Below, piece after piece: positions 16,763 through 26,700 of a stretch of 64,000 nt of DNA; the stretch's first letter is position 1; the number at the start of each line of letters is the position of its first letter. The notes under the pieces are model-generated. The model was given only the letters and a program-made list of their open reading frames with translations, had not been told where the DNA came from and did not search any database. The position numbers and the translations under genes were made by a program. The stretch is from positions 1,910,598 through 1,974,597 of the forward strand of contig NZ_LT732535.1 of NCBI RefSeq assembly GCF_900156915.1. Direction: 5' to 3'. This stretch comes from Sediminibacillus massiliensis (GTDB lineage Bacteria > Bacillota > Bacilli > Bacillales > Amphibacillaceae).

Positions 16763-17971
16763 TTATTTTGCATTTTCTCCTGACGATTCCCTGGCTTCCA
16801 TCTCTTCCTTCAAACGGTCGATCCTGTCCTGAATAGGTGGATGACTAAAACGAAACCATTCAATCCAGAATACAGGATCAATATCGCTTTTTGATTCTAA
16901 CGCCATTCTCCTAAAACTTTCGACGCCAGTCTGCAAATCCTCTGTATGATTCATGGCATACACATCGGCAGCTTGTTCGATTTTCCGGGAAACAAATAAG
17001 GAGACAGGTTGTGACGCAGTCATAAGCAAAGAAAAAAGCAATAGCAGGACAGGAATTGCTTTTAAATCATACTGTTTACCAAATCGTTTCTTTCCCTGGA
17101 TATTTGACCAAATGAAGCGATAAATGACAGCAGTGAGGTAAAACAGAAAAAAGCTGAGCACAATATAACCTGCCACCCCAATATAAACATGGCCGTGAAC
17201 ATAATGACCAATCTCATGAGCGAGAATGAACAGAATTTCCTCTTGAGGCATCCCTTGAAGGGTGGTATCCCAAAAAACAATCCGCGCATTTCCCATTATC
17301 CCTGTAACATATGCATTAAAAGCAGTCGTTTTTTCGCTCTTATGGACTTGGAGAAGGGTTGCATCCTCCAGTCCGGACTTGTCTGTAAAGTCCTCTATTG
17401 CGGTTTTTAACGGCCCTTCTTCCATGACCGTGAACTTTTCATACAACGGATCAATCCATACTGGTTGGATATAGACGACAAATAAAGCAATCGGAAGAGC
17501 GATCAACCATAAGCCGAACCACCAGTTTTTGTATTTCTTGATCAGTAGACGTACCACATAGATTCCGGCAGCTAAAACAAGCCAGAAAAATAAAAGATTC
17601 AACCCCAACTCATACATCCAGTTACCTATTGTCTGATGACTTGTTCCTTCTATATGGGTGATCGAAAACCATAGCAAATTGAACGGAAGCAGGATCAGTT
17701 CATATATAACTACCAGAAGTAGTGAAAAAATGAGTACTTTTATCCATTCTTTCTCAGTTGTATCATTCAGCCTGTCAACCCAGGTGGAAGACCAGCCTTT
17801 TTTAATCAATATGTACAAGAGCAGCCATTCCAAGGGAAGCTTGGAGAAAAAAACTGCATGCGCAAGCGCAGCATACTTTGAGTCTGCCAGTGTTTGCAAT
17901 GGATAAAAATAAACGAAATAACACCAAATGACAATCAAATAAAGGATGTAACCCGTTAATAACTTTTTCAT
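16763..17971 (-). CDS. yhfN: M48 family membrane zinc metalloprotease (Ste24/CAAX-like), YhfN
   Basis: 402-residue membrane protein with at least six hydrophobic segments. The catalytic motif HEIGHYVHGH lies about residue 240 and the downstream third zinc-ligand region at EQAADVYAMNH. The layout matches Ste24-type M48 peptidases; B. subtilis YhfN is the positional counterpart. The start was moved to the ATG at 17971 (MKKLLTGYILYL), which has GGGGGAAG upstream; the longer frame adds a non-conserved leader. Physiological substrate is unknown. Confidence 0.9.
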   Translation of the reverse strand: MKKLLTGYILYLIVIWCYFVYFYPLQTLADSKYAALAHAVFFSKLPLEWLLLYILIKKGWSSTWVDRLNDTTEKEWIKVLIFSLLLVVIYELILLPFNLLWFSITHIEGTSHQTIGNWMYELGLNLLFFWLVLAAGIYVVRLLIKKYKNWWFGLWLIALPIALFVVYIQPVWIDPLYEKFTVMEEGPLKTAIEDFTDKSGLEDATLLQVHKSEKTTAFNAYVTGIMGNARIVFWDTTLQGMPQEEILFILAHEIGHYVHGHVYIGVAGYIVLSFFLFYLTAVIYRFIWSNIQGKKRFGKQYDLKAIPVLLLLFSLLMTASQPVSLFVSRKIEQAADVYAMNHTEDLQTGVESFRRMALESKSDIDPVFWIEWFRFSHPPIQDRIDRLKEEMEARESSGENAK

Positions 17972-18008
17972 CCCAACTTCCCCCTTGCCTGTGCTGTAAA
18001 AATCAATA

Positions 18009-18037
18009 AATCCCCTGCCATCCTCTGACAAGGGATT
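18009..18037 (-). terminator. terminator downstream of acyl-CoA synthetase gene
   Basis: Arms AATCCC and GGGATT around a 17-base partly paired loop, followed on the minus strand by a T-rich tract. It lies between the acyl-CoA synthetase and yhfN. Confidence 0.5.
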
Positions 18038-18112
18038 CCTTAAATCTTACCATGCAGCCAGGAAACAAGTAAATGTCTTGGTGCAGAAGTCTTAAGAACG
18101 ACCGAGCAGGAA

Positions 18113-19651
18113 TTAAGGGGCCACGATATCCCGCAGTTGTTTCCTTAGAATTTTACCAGTTGTATTCTTTGGAAGCTCCTCGAGAAACTCTATTCTCGTG
18201 GGCAATTTATATTTAGCAAGATGTTCCTTGCAATAATCAACCAGTTCTGCTTCTGTCACTGCAGGATTGTTTGTGACGACAAAAGCTGAAACAGTTTCAC
18301 CACTATATGGATCAGGCCTGCCGACAACAGCAACTTCGGATACCTCTGGGTGTTCATATAATACTTCTTCTACTTCACGCGGATAGACATTGTACCCACC
18401 GACTAAGATCATGTCTTTTTTCCTGTCAACAATATAGAAATATCCCTCATCATCCATTCTTGCCATATCCCCGGTATATAACCATCCATCCTTCAGGGCA
18501 GCTTCGGTCTCTTCGGGCTGTTTATAGTATCCGGCCATAACATTCGGACCCTTCACAACCAGTTCACCGACTTCCCCAACAGGTAATTCCTCTCCAAGCT
18601 CGTCCACTACTTTATTTACTACGTTTCTGATATTCGTCCCGATGGAACCAGGTTTTCGCTCTCTGTCCAACGGATTGAAACATGTGACAGGGGATGCCTC
18701 CGACAATCCATACCCTTCCGAAATCCTGACCTGAAATTTCTCCTCAAAATTCTTCAAAAGAGCGACAGGCATGGATGCGCCGCCTGAAATGCACAAGCGG
18801 ATGCTGCTAAAGTCGGCAGGGCTCACGTCAGGTGTACGAAGTAAATAATTGTACATTGTCGGAACACCGGCAAAGACAGTCGCCTGCTGCTCCCGGGCCA
18901 AAGTGAATACTGCCTGTGGGGAAAAATTAGGAACAATCAGAATGGTTCCCCCGTTCATAAGGGGAGCGTTCAAAGCGACAGTCAGACAGAAGACATGAAA
19001 CATAGGCAGTGCCGCAATGACTCTGTCTTGCTCGTTAATTGTCAGGTAATCGGCAGTATCTTTAGCATTCGAATAGAGATTCCGATGTGTTAGCATAGCT
19101 CCTTTTGGTTTTCCCGTTGTCCCGGATGTATAAAGGATGACAGCGACATCCGGTTCCTTCAATTCGGGTCTTGAAAACTGATTTCTATTCTCACCCAGCA
19201 TATTTGTAAACGTTTTCATTTTTGGTGCAAGCAAACTTTGTCCCCAGTCAATCCCTGCTCCTGTGTCTGCCACGATATAGTCCTGGACATCCTCTAAGTC
19301 ATCGGCCATCGCTGCCATTTTTTCCAATAAAATATCCATTGTAAGTATGCCTTTAATATCTCCATTTTGAAGAATGTATGTCATCTCATCGGGAGTATAA
19401 ATAGGATTAATCGGGATGACCGTCAATCCAGCACGCAGAGCACCATAAAGACCAATGATGAAAAATGGGCTATTCCCGGCGATAAGCGCAATATGGTCGC
19501 CTTTTTGATAACCCATATCCTGCAATTGCCCGGCAAACCTCGTTACCATCACGTCTAATTCTGCATAACTTGTTTCCTCGCCATTAAATAAATATGCTGC
19601 TTTCTCCGGGTGCCGATCAGCTATTCTTGACAGTTGATCACTAAGATTCAT
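18113..19651 (-). CDS. yhfL: long-chain fatty-acid--CoA ligase (YhfL-like)
   Basis: 512-residue AMP-forming acyl-CoA synthetase that activates fatty acids for beta-oxidation or lipid synthesis. The AMP-binding motif [18 protein letters not shown] is near residue 175, [10 protein letters not shown] near 317, [10 protein letters not shown] near 395 and the C-terminal catalytic lysine region [12 protein letters not shown]. Length matches B. subtilis YhfL (513). A perfect FadR-type operator lies 13 bases upstream of the ATG, suggesting induction by long-chain acyl-CoA. Confidence 0.95.
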   Translation of the reverse strand: MNLSDQLSRIADRHPEKAAYLFNGEETSYAELDVMVTRFAGQLQDMGYQKGDHIALIAGNSPFFIIGLYGALRAGLTVIPINPIYTPDEMTYILQNGDIKGILTMDILLEKMAAMADDLEDVQDYIVADTGAGIDWGQSLLAPKMKTFTNMLGENRNQFSRPELKEPDVAVILYTSGTTGKPKGAMLTHRNLYSNAKDTADYLTINEQDRVIAALPMFHVFCLTVALNAPLMNGGTILIVPNFSPQAVFTLAREQQATVFAGVPTMYNYLLRTPDVSPADFSSIRLCISGGASMPVALLKNFEEKFQVRISEGYGLSEASPVTCFNPLDRERKPGSIGTNIRNVVNKVVDELGEELPVGEVGELVVKGPNVMAGYYKQPEETEAALKDGWLYTGDMARMDDEGYFYIVDRKKDMILVGGYNVYPREVEEVLYEHPEVSEVAVVGRPDPYSGETVSAFVVTNNPAVTEAELVDYCKEHLAKYKLPTRIEFLEELPKNTTGKILRKQLRDIVAP

Positions 19652-19664
19652 GAAACCCCTCCTT

Positions 19665-19682
19665 TGAATGAATGGTCATTCA
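19665..19682. promoter_or_regulatory. FadR-type operator upstream of acyl-CoA synthetase
   Basis: Perfect inverted repeat TGAATGA, four bases, TCATTCA. This equals the half-sites and spacing of the TetR-family FadR operator of B. subtilis, which controls lcfA, yhfL and other fad genes. It lies just upstream of the yhfL start codon on the minus strand. Confidence 0.85.
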
Positions 19683-19751
19683 TTAATGGTACTAATATCT
19701 ATTATATGGTACGAACTATATGCTAGCAAGAGGCCTGAAAGAAAAACAAAA

Positions 19752-19781
19752 CAAAAATCCTCCAGCAGATATGGCTGGAGG
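19752..19781 (-). terminator. terminator of lplJ
   Basis: Perfect 8-bp stem CCTCCAGC / GCTGGAGG, followed on the minus strand by ATTTTTG, 10 bases past the lplJ stop codon. Confidence 0.85.
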
Positions 19782-19791
19782 TCATAATTTT

Positions 19792-20787
19792 TCAATAAAT
19801 CAAATTAACAAACTCTTCTTTGGTGATTTTTCCTAGATAATGATTGATATCAAGATCGCTGATTGCTTCATCGATCGAGCGGCGTTCATACCGAGTACCT
19901 TTCAATCTTTCTTCGATGTCCGTTACGTCGCCTACGCCGAAAAAGTCACCATAAATTTTGGCATTTTCAATAATGCCTTTCTTCACATCAAGCCGGACAT
20001 CAACGGCGCCAGCGGCAAATTTATGGGATTGCTGAATGTTGAATGCCGGAGACTTTCCATAATTCCAATCCCACTGTTGATAACGCTCCTCAGAAAGCTT
20101 ATGGATGTTTGCCCAATCCTGCTCGGTCAGTTTATATTGTGGAACGTCTTTTACATCATTGACATTGAAGATATGCTTTAAGATTAATTCCTTAAACCCT
20201 TCCACCGTGATTTGTTCTTCCAAGAACTCCGAAATATTGGCGACACGGCTGCGGATTGACTTGATACCTTTTGACTTGATTTTCTCCAATTTCACATTAA
20301 GGGCAGATACGACATTTTCAATTTCTGAATCAAGCATCAATGTTCCATGACTGAACATCCGGCCTTTTGTAGAGAATTGGGCGTTCCCAGAGATTTTCCT
20401 GCCATCAACGACTATATCGTTTCTTCCTTTTAGTTCTGCATTTACACCCAGTTGTTTCAACGCATCTGTAACAGGCTCAGTGAATTTAGCAAAGTCATGG
20501 AAACTGTTCCCGTCGTCTTTTGTTATAAAGCTGAAGTTCAAGTTGCCGAGATCATGGTAAACAGCTCCACCGCCGGAAAGGCGCCGTACTACATGGATTC
20601 TGTTTTCATCTACATAGTTTGTATTGATCTCTTCGATGGTATTTTGGTTTTTACCTATAATAATCGAAGGCTCGTTCACATAGAACAACAAATATGTATC
20701 GTCCTCGCCGAAATTTTTCAAAATATATTCTTCAATTGCCAAATTGATATGAGGATCGTGAATCCCTTCATTATCAATATATAACAT
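19792..20787 (-). CDS. lplJ: lipoate--protein ligase LplJ
   Basis: 331-residue enzyme that attaches lipoate to E2 and GcvH domains through lipoyl-AMP. It has the N-terminal RRLSGGGAVYHDLGNLNF lipoate-binding motif near residue 70, GRNDIVVDGRKISGNAQ with the catalytic lysine near 145, and the C-terminal accessory domain. Length is identical to B. subtilis LplJ (YhfJ). The ATG is preceded by GGAGG. Position beside yhfI and yhfL is conserved. Confidence 0.96.
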   Translation of the reverse strand: MLYIDNEGIHDPHINLAIEEYILKNFGEDDTYLLFYVNEPSIIIGKNQNTIEEINTNYVDENRIHVVRRLSGGGAVYHDLGNLNFSFITKDDGNSFHDFAKFTEPVTDALKQLGVNAELKGRNDIVVDGRKISGNAQFSTKGRMFSHGTLMLDSEIENVVSALNVKLEKIKSKGIKSIRSRVANISEFLEEQITVEGFKELILKHIFNVNDVKDVPQYKLTEQDWANIHKLSEERYQQWDWNYGKSPAFNIQQSHKFAAGAVDVRLDVKKGIIENAKIYGDFFGVGDVTDIEERLKGTRYERRSIDEAISDLDINHYLGKITKEEFVNLIY

Positions 20788-20860
20788 AGTGAAAACCTCC
20801 TTAACTTATCTAGTACTATCTTATCCCATGTCGCATGCCAGAGCAATCCTCCGGCATCGG

Positions 20861-21592
20861 TTATTTGGCCCATACGAACCCTTCATGCGCCAAATGGACA
20901 GGTCCTTTAAAGTAGGCCCTTGCCTCTTCCGGAAGTTTCGTTATTTCGCCATGATGAGGCAGATGGCTTAGTACAAGCTCTTTCACCCCTGCCTTTGCTG
21001 CAATTTCCGCTCCCTGCCTGCTGTTCATGTGTCCGGCTTTCGAAGCATCCTGTCCCTCATAAAAGTTGCAATCGGTAATGAGCAAATCTGCCCCTTCACT
21101 AAAAGCAACCCAATCCTCTTTATAACTTGTGTCGGCTGTGTAAACGATTACCTTCTCACCCTCGGATATTCTCATCCCATAACAAGGTGCGGGATGCACT
21201 GTTTCCAAGAAACGGAATTGGAACGGACCTATCTCGAGGGGCTGATCTGGTTCATATGCTATCCCTTTTGTATATTGATGGCTGAGCTTTTCGAAAGCTT
21301 CCCTGTCCCGCAAGTGACCATAGATTGGCAGCACATGGTCTGTCTGTTGAATGGAATTCTGAACCAGCCAGCTATACTGAAGGACACCCACATCCGCAAT
21401 ATGATCGTTATGATAATGAGATAATATTACAGCATTTAAATCCATAATATTTTTATAAGCCGGAATCTTGGAGACGGCTCCACTGCCACAATCGATCAGG
21501 CAGGTAAACCCGCCTTTTTCCAATAAATAAGCAGACGTTGCGCCGCCTTGTTCTGGATATGCTCCCCAATATCCGATAATCGTCCATTTCAT
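20861..21592 (-). CDS. yhfI: MBL-fold metallohydrolase, YhfI-like
   Basis: 243-residue beta-lactamase-fold hydrolase related to RNase Z-like enzymes. The metal-binding motif SHYHNDHIAD is near residue 60, with further ligands at YTADTSYKED and near LSHLPHHGEI. The true substrate is unknown. The ATG at 21592 was chosen because GAGGTG lies six bases upstream; an in-frame TTG precedes it. Neighbours on both sides (lplJ, yhfH) are as in B. subtilis. Confidence 0.9.
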   Translation of the reverse strand: MKWTIIGYWGAYPEQGGATSAYLLEKGGFTCLIDCGSGAVSKIPAYKNIMDLNAVILSHYHNDHIADVGVLQYSWLVQNSIQQTDHVLPIYGHLRDREAFEKLSHQYTKGIAYEPDQPLEIGPFQFRFLETVHPAPCYGMRISEGEKVIVYTADTSYKEDWVAFSEGADLLITDCNFYEGQDASKAGHMNSRQGAEIAAKAGVKELVLSHLPHHGEITKLPEEARAYFKGPVHLAHEGFVWAK

Positions 21593-21695
21593 CAAATCAC
21601 CTCAATAAAAAGATAATTGTGTTACAACAGTCCATTGATTTATGACACCTGTAATAGTACAATAAAAATACACTAACAGATGGAGGGATCTAGCT

Positions 21696-21824
21696 ATGAT
21701 GAGCATTGTTGAGTTTTTCAGAAATCTGCCTCGAAAAAAGTGTCAAAAATGTGGTAATGACATGGTGGAACAAGCTGATTGTTACGGTAACTTGTGCGAC
21801 AATTGTGATCATCCAGCCAGATAA
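21696..21824 (+). CDS. yhfH: YhfH-like mini-protein with four-cysteine zinc-finger pattern
   Basis: 42-residue protein too short for the ORF listing. It has two CxxC pairs (CQKC and CDNC) that could bind zinc, separated by a segment with a further single cysteine, and a GGAGGG ribosome-binding site. B. subtilis YhfH is a protein of similar size in the same place next to yhfI. Function is unknown. It is followed within 25 bases by a terminator. Confidence 0.8.
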   Translation: MMSIVEFFRNLPRKKCQKCGNDMVEQADCYGNLCDNCDHPAR

Positions 21825-21848
21825 AATATCCTACTAGCAATTATTCCC

Positions 21849-21878
21849 AAAGCAGCTTTTCTTAAGCTGCTTTTTTTG
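21849..21878 (+). terminator. terminator of yhfH
   Basis: Stem AAGCAGCTT / AAGCTGCTT around a 4-5 base loop, followed by seven T. Confidence 0.85.
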
Positions 21879-22047
21879 TTGTTATAATACAGGAATTAAA
21901 CCTATTTAAAAACGTGCTTCAAAAAAGCCTTTTGAAGTAGGTAATAGCCTGTGTCAATAAGCTCTCACATTGGATTTATGCACTTTTGAAAACCGATTCT
22001 ACTTTGCAGGATATAGCGTAAGAACAATATCTAGCTGAAAAGTAAAA
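21879..22047. other. gene-free stretch
   Basis: About 170 bases between the yhfH terminator and a second terminator, with no credible reading frame or ribosome-binding site. The presence of a second plus-strand-capable terminator after it allows a small RNA or an eroded gene, but nothing specific is visible. Confidence 0.4.
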
Positions 22048-22080
22048 CCTTCCCAGTAAGACGCTTAGGAAGGTTTTTTT
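22048..22080. terminator. intrinsic terminator
   Basis: Stem AACCTTCC / GGAAGGTT with a 14-base loop, followed by seven T on the plus strand. It is not immediately downstream of any plus-strand gene. The lipoprotein gene on the minus strand ends at 22184. Confidence 0.7.
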
Positions 22081-22183
22081 GGTATGCTAATTTCCAGTAG
22101 GAAACTATTAGTTGGTTTAGTTAAAATAGACACATACTTTATGTTGCTTTACCTTCTTAATCCATGTCCCTCCGTCCCCGTAT

Positions 22184-22804
22184 TTATTCAGCCTCTTCCT
22201 TTGTAAATTCAAATGAGATGGTATTTGCATTAGCATGGGACTCGCCACTAATTAATGAATAAGAATTGCCAACAGGTACATCATATAATAATACGCCGGT
22301 TTGTGATTTATCAGGTTGTATTTCACCTGGCCACTCTTCTGCAACACCTTCTATGTAGAACCAAGGAGTACTACCGACATGTTCATTTTTTAAACTAATG
22401 CCTAATCCATCATCAGCGATGACTGGCTCTTCGCTTAGGTTTTTTACTGTTACGTCAGCGATGACATAGTTACCTTCCTGGCTTGGTTCATCTCCCGCAG
22501 TATCCGTAATTTCAACAGAATTAAGTGTAATTTCGAATTCGCGTATAATGTCTTGATAACCATACTTGTAATGAGCCGTGTCGCCAATAGATAAGCCGAG
22601 CTGATCTTCAGGTAAATCAAGGTCCCCGAACAAACTGTCATTACTATCGTTTTCCTCTTTATCTTCATTTCCTTCAGATGTAGTCGTGGTTTCTGCTGCA
22701 TCAGAAGTATCGCTTACCTCTTCATCTTCCGCTGAGTTACCGCAAGCACTGATGAACAGAATACTGATAAATAAAGTTGATACTAATAAAATTCTTTTCT
22801 TCAA
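22184..22804 (-). CDS. DUF4352-type secreted lipoprotein
   Basis: 206-residue predicted lipoprotein. The signal peptide ends in the lipobox ISAC (Cys21). Residues about 25-65 are a low-complexity acidic Glu/Asp/Ser/Thr linker, followed by a beta-sandwich region (YVIADVTVKNLSEEPV) typical of DUF4352 telokin-like domains. The start is TTG preceded by GGAGGG. The domain is common in Gram-positive surface proteins; ligand unknown. It appears to be a single gene. Confidence 0.8.
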   Translation of the reverse strand: MKKRILLVSTLFISILFISACGNSAEDEEVSDTSDAAETTTTSEGNEDKEENDSNDSLFGDLDLPEDQLGLSIGDTAHYKYGYQDIIREFEITLNSVEITDTAGDEPSQEGNYVIADVTVKNLSEEPVIADDGLGISLKNEHVGSTPWFYIEGVAEEWPGEIQPDKSQTGVLLYDVPVGNSYSLISGESHANANTISFEFTKEEAE

Positions 22805-23005
22805 CTATATCCCTCCAAAATAATGTTATCAATTAGCAAGTCCTAGATGCTTCTTATTTAGAATCTAGTAATTAATTTTACCATAAGAGGTTAATTTTTC
22901 CACTCATCTTTTCTGAATCCTGTTACATCCAATAAAGACTCTTTCTGACAGTCAAAAGTTGTCATCTCACTTTAAACCCCTTCTTATCATATACCAACAC
23001 TACAA
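22805..23005. other. gene-free stretch
   Basis: AT-rich spacer upstream of the lipoprotein gene. It must contain that gene's minus-strand promoter, but no convincing element was recognised. The hemY terminator follows at 23006. Confidence 0.4.
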
Positions 23006-23040
23006 AAAAGCCTTACCATTTAATATGGCAAGGCTTTGAA
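23006..23040 (-). terminator. terminator of hem operon
   Basis: Arms AAAGCCTTACCAT and ATGGCAAGGCTTT form a stem with one mismatch. On the minus strand it is followed by TTTTTT. It lies about 115 bases beyond hemY. Confidence 0.75.
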
Positions 23041-23155
23041 CAATAATTGGTTTTATATACTACGTTTATATGTCTTTTCACTTGTCATTTCGATTGTATT
23101 TCTAACCACTTTTTTTTAGAAATACACCTTACAACGGGACTCTTTAGTCCATGAC

Positions 23156-24565
23156 TCATGCTTTTTCTCTGAGGAAATTCAAGGTTTTTTCTACCGCTGC
23201 TTCTCCTTGATCGATGCAGTCCGGGATGCCGATGCCTTCATAAGAACTCCCTGCAAGAAATACACCCGGCAGTTCCTGGCTCATCTTCTCCCTTATATAG
23301 TTCAATCTCTGTTTATGACCAACTGAATATTGCGGCATGGCATCTTTCCACCTGCTCACAATGAAAAACTCCGGATCTCCATTGATTGTCATGATTTTCT
23401 TTAAATCATGAAGAACGATATCGACAATTTCCTGATCCGATAAGTCCACTACACCTTCATCACCAGGCCTGCCCACATAACAACGTAGCAGGACTTTTCC
23501 TTCAGGAGCAGATTCCGGCCATTTTTTATCAGTCCATGTACAAGCCGTAATGCGGTAGTCACTGTTTCTGGATACGACAAAACCGGTACCATCGATATTG
23601 TTTTTAATCGAGGAAGCATCGAAAGCCAAAGCCACATTGGCAACGGACGTGGCCGGCATCTGTTTGAAAGAATCCATGAATTCAAATTGGCTGAACATGC
23701 GCCTTACAGCAAAATGAGGCGCTGCCAAAATCACACTGTCGGCTTTTTGTACTTCGCCGCTGCCAAGCAATAAATGATAATGACCGTCCTTACGTTCAAT
23801 GTGGTCAACTTGTTCTCCTTTGATGACTGTTCCTTCCGGCAGATGTTCTTCCACTGCATGGACCAGTGTCTCCAATCCACCTCGGATGGAGTAGAACATA
23901 CTTGGTTTTTTCCCTTTTGTGTTTCGCTTCTTTGGCATTGTCTTATTCAAGCCTTTTATCAGGCTGCCGTGTTTTTGTTCCAACTCGTAAAAGTTAGGGA
24001 AAGTAGCCATTAAACTTAAATCATCAATGTCCCCGGCATAAATACCTGATAACAACGGTTCTACGAGATTTTCCACCAATTCATCGCCAAAACGACGCCG
24101 GAAGAACAGTCCGAGCGATTGGTCTTCCGCCTGTTTCCCTTTAGGCTTGATGAAGTCCAACCCGGCACGGAGCTTTCCTTTCGGGGTGAAGATTCCTGAA
24201 AACAGGAATGGCCTCACCTGTGTGGGAATTCCCATAAATGAACCACTTGGCATCTTGTGCAATTTATTGCCTGCAAGGATGTAAGACTGGCCTGTCCCGT
24301 TTTTGATCAAACTGTCCTTCAGACCGACTTCTTCAGCCAGCCTGGCCGCAGACTGCTTTCGGATCAAAAAGGAGTCTGGGCCCCGCTCTATGGTAAACCC
24401 GTCTTTTTGAACCGACATTATCTTGCCGCCAAGTCTGTTACTGGCTTCGATTAACTTCACCTCATACGGAAGCTGCTGTTCCTCGATCTGCTTGTTCAAA
24501 TAATAAGCAGCCGTCAATCCTGCTATTCCTCCGCCGATAATGGCAATCTGCTTGTTATCAGTCAT
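23156..24565 (-). CDS. hemY: coproporphyrinogen III oxidase (CgoX/HemY)
   Basis: 469-residue FAD enzyme of the Gram-positive coproporphyrin-dependent haem route, converting coproporphyrinogen III to coproporphyrin III. The N-terminal dinucleotide-binding motif [15 protein letters not shown] is at residues 8-22. The C-terminal FAD contact is at [14 protein letters not shown]. The start was placed at the ATG at 24565, overlapping the hemH stop by 8 bases; a longer frame adds 37 residues that belong to the hemH overlap. Length matches B. subtilis HemY (470). Confidence 0.95.
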   Translation of the reverse strand: MTDNKQIAIIGGGIAGLTAAYYLNKQIEEQQLPYEVKLIEASNRLGGKIMSVQKDGFTIERGPDSFLIRKQSAARLAEEVGLKDSLIKNGTGQSYILAGNKLHKMPSGSFMGIPTQVRPFLFSGIFTPKGKLRAGLDFIKPKGKQAEDQSLGLFFRRRFGDELVENLVEPLLSGIYAGDIDDLSLMATFPNFYELEQKHGSLIKGLNKTMPKKRNTKGKKPSMFYSIRGGLETLVHAVEEHLPEGTVIKGEQVDHIERKDGHYHLLLGSGEVQKADSVILAAPHFAVRRMFSQFEFMDSFKQMPATSVANVALAFDASSIKNNIDGTGFVVSRNSDYRITACTWTDKKWPESAPEGKVLLRCYVGRPGDEGVVDLSDQEIVDIVLHDLKKIMTINGDPEFFIVSRWKDAMPQYSVGHKQRLNYIREKMSQELPGVFLAGSSYEGIGIPDCIDQGEAAVEKTLNFLREKA

Positions 24566-25505
24566 TCCGATCAGGGCTTTTCCACTTGCTGAGCACAACA
24601 TCTGCCAGTGTATTGATGAATTTCGGAGCAGCATTCGGCATATCCGGACGGTAGTAATTAGCTCCAAGCTCCTCACAGACTACTTTACACTCATAATCGT
24701 TGTCATACAGAACTTCCAGGTGGTCGGCCACAAATCCGACAGGTGCATAGACAAATGAGCGATACCCTTTTTGTTCATACAGGTCCCGGGTAAGATCCTG
24801 TACATCAGGACCAAGCCATGGATCTGGTGTATTTCCTTCACTCTGCCAGCCAATCTCATATTGAGTTATGCCGGTTGATTCGGAAATCAATTCAGCTGTT
24901 TTCTTCAACTGATCGGGGTATGGGTCACCGTTTTGGATAATTTTTTCAGGAAGACTGTGGGCAGAAACTACAAGTACCGCTTTGTCTTTTTCCTGTTCAT
25001 CCATCTGTCCGTAGACTTTTGAGATGGCTTCGACCCAGTAATTGATGAAACCTGGCTCATCATACCAGCTTTCAACAGAGTAAATGGCAGGTTTTCCATG
25101 TTTATCTGCTTCCTTCTGGGCTCTGCCATTATAAGATTTAACACTGAAAGTAGAGTAGTGCGGCGCAAGAACGATCGACACCGCTTCTTCAATGCCGTCT
25201 TCAGCCATTTGGGCGACTGCATCTTCGATGAATGGTTCGATATGTTTCAATCCTAAGTAATGGACAAATTCCACGTCATCCTGGACAGTATTCAAACGTA
25301 CTTCCAATGCCTCTGCTTGCTGTTTGGTGATTTTCGCCAAAGGGGAAATACCGCCAATTGCTCTATACCTTTCCGTCAAATCTTCCAACATTTCCGGGGT
25401 TGGCTTTCTGCCATGCCTTATATCTGTATAATATCTTTCAATATCCTCTTCTTGATATGGAGTACCGTAGGCCATGACAAGTAAGCCGACTTTTTTCTTT
25501 GCCAC
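24558..25505 (-). CDS. hemH: coproporphyrin III ferrochelatase (CpfC/HemH)
   Basis: 315-residue enzyme inserting iron into coproporphyrin III. The N-terminal [14 protein letters not shown], the metal-site histidine in VVSAHSLPE near residue 182 and the glutamate region near [10 protein letters not shown] are visible. A GTG at 25505 (MAKKKVGLL) has AGAGGTG six bases upstream and is preferred over the codon at 25514. It lies between hemE and hemY in a three-gene unit, as in B. subtilis. Confidence 0.95.
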   Translation of the reverse strand: MAKKKVGLLVMAYGTPYQEEDIERYYTDIRHGRKPTPEMLEDLTERYRAIGGISPLAKITKQQAEALEVRLNTVQDDVEFVHYLGLKHIEPFIEDAVAQMAEDGIEEAVSIVLAPHYSTFSVKSYNGRAQKEADKHGKPAIYSVESWYDEPGFINYWVEAISKVYGQMDEQEKDKAVLVVSAHSLPEKIIQNGDPYPDQLKKTAELISESTGITQYEIGWQSEGNTPDPWLGPDVQDLTRDLYEQKGYRSFVYAPVGFVADHLEVLYDNDYECKVVCEELGANYYRPDMPNAAPKFINTLADVVLSKWKSPDRND

Positions 25506-25535
25506 TTTCAACACCTCTATCTTTCGATCAAAACA

Positions 25536-26570
25536 TTATTTTTGTGAATATCGATGAATCAAGCTAGTCAATTCTTTCAACGTAGCAGGTTGTATTTCGG
25601 GTGTGACACCGTGTCCAAGGTTGAAAACAAAACCCGGCTGACTGCTTCCCTCATCTAGTATTGCTTTTGTCCGTTCTTCGATTACATTCCAGTCAGAGAG
25701 AAGGATCGCAGGGTCGAGATTCCCTTGCAATGTCTTCGTAATCCCCATTTCCCGTGCCTCTGTCACGGAAATTCTCCAATCAAGCCCAATTACATCGACT
25801 GGGAGGTCATTCCATTCCATTATCAGGTGACGAGCTCCGACACCGAACAAAATCAATGGTACATTCTCTGTCTGTAATTCATTGAAAATCCGTTCCATTA
25901 CTGGTTTGATGAAATAACGATAATCCGCTGCATTTAAAGATCCGACCCAAGAATCAAAAATCTGAAATGCTTTTGCTCCGGCATTTATTTGCGCCTTCGC
26001 ATACGTAATCGTCATATCGGCTAATTTGTCCATCAAAGCAAACCATGTCTCCGGTTCACTGTACATCATGGCTTTTGTTTTATGATAATTTTTCGAAGGG
26101 CCGCCCTCGATCATATAACTAGCCAATGTAAATGGAGCACCGCTGAATCCGATTAAAGGTACATCCAATTGTTCTTCCGAGAGAAGACGAATCGTTTCCA
26201 ACACATATGGAACATCGGAGATCGGATCGATTGAACCAAGTTTTTCGACATCGCGGATTGAACGAATCGGATCGTCAATCACAGGTCCGATACCCGATTT
26301 GATCTCCACATCCACTCCGATGGCTGGTAGAGGAGACATGATATCTTTATACAGGATCGCTGCATCGACACCATAGTGTTCAACCGGCAGTCTGGTTACA
26401 TAAGCACACAGCTCCGGTTGATGGGTTATTTCAAACAAAGAATATTTTTCTTTTAATTCGCGGTATTCTTTCTGAGATCTGCCCGCTTGTCTCATGTACC
26501 ACACTGGAGTATAGTCCGTTTCTTCTCCTCTAAAAGCTTTTAGAATTGTGTCGTTCGTTTTTCTCGCCAT
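25536..26570 (-). CDS. hemE: uroporphyrinogen III decarboxylase
   Basis: 344-residue enzyme converting uroporphyrinogen III to coproporphyrinogen III. It has the signature [17 protein letters not shown] near residue 23 and [17 protein letters not shown] near 140. The ATG at 26570 has AAGGGTG upstream; a GTG three codons earlier is also in frame. First gene of hemEHY; a TTGGTG and TATACA pair 18 bases apart upstream is a possible promoter. pbpF lies upstream on the same strand. Confidence 0.96.
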   Translation of the reverse strand: MARKTNDTILKAFRGEETDYTPVWYMRQAGRSQKEYRELKEKYSLFEITHQPELCAYVTRLPVEHYGVDAAILYKDIMSPLPAIGVDVEIKSGIGPVIDDPIRSIRDVEKLGSIDPISDVPYVLETIRLLSEEQLDVPLIGFSGAPFTLASYMIEGGPSKNYHKTKAMMYSEPETWFALMDKLADMTITYAKAQINAGAKAFQIFDSWVGSLNAADYRYFIKPVMERIFNELQTENVPLILFGVGARHLIMEWNDLPVDVIGLDWRISVTEAREMGITKTLQGNLDPAILLSDWNVIEERTKAILDEGSSQPGFVFNLGHGVTPEIQPATLKELTSLIHRYSQK

Positions 26571-26700
26571 TATTTTCACCCTTCATTTCTAATCCATTCC
26601 ATCATTACTATAACGATTTAACTTTCTTCTGTATAGCAATTGACCTTATTTGTCACCAATTTGTACGTTATTTATCGAAGGTTGACGAACTATCAAATTG

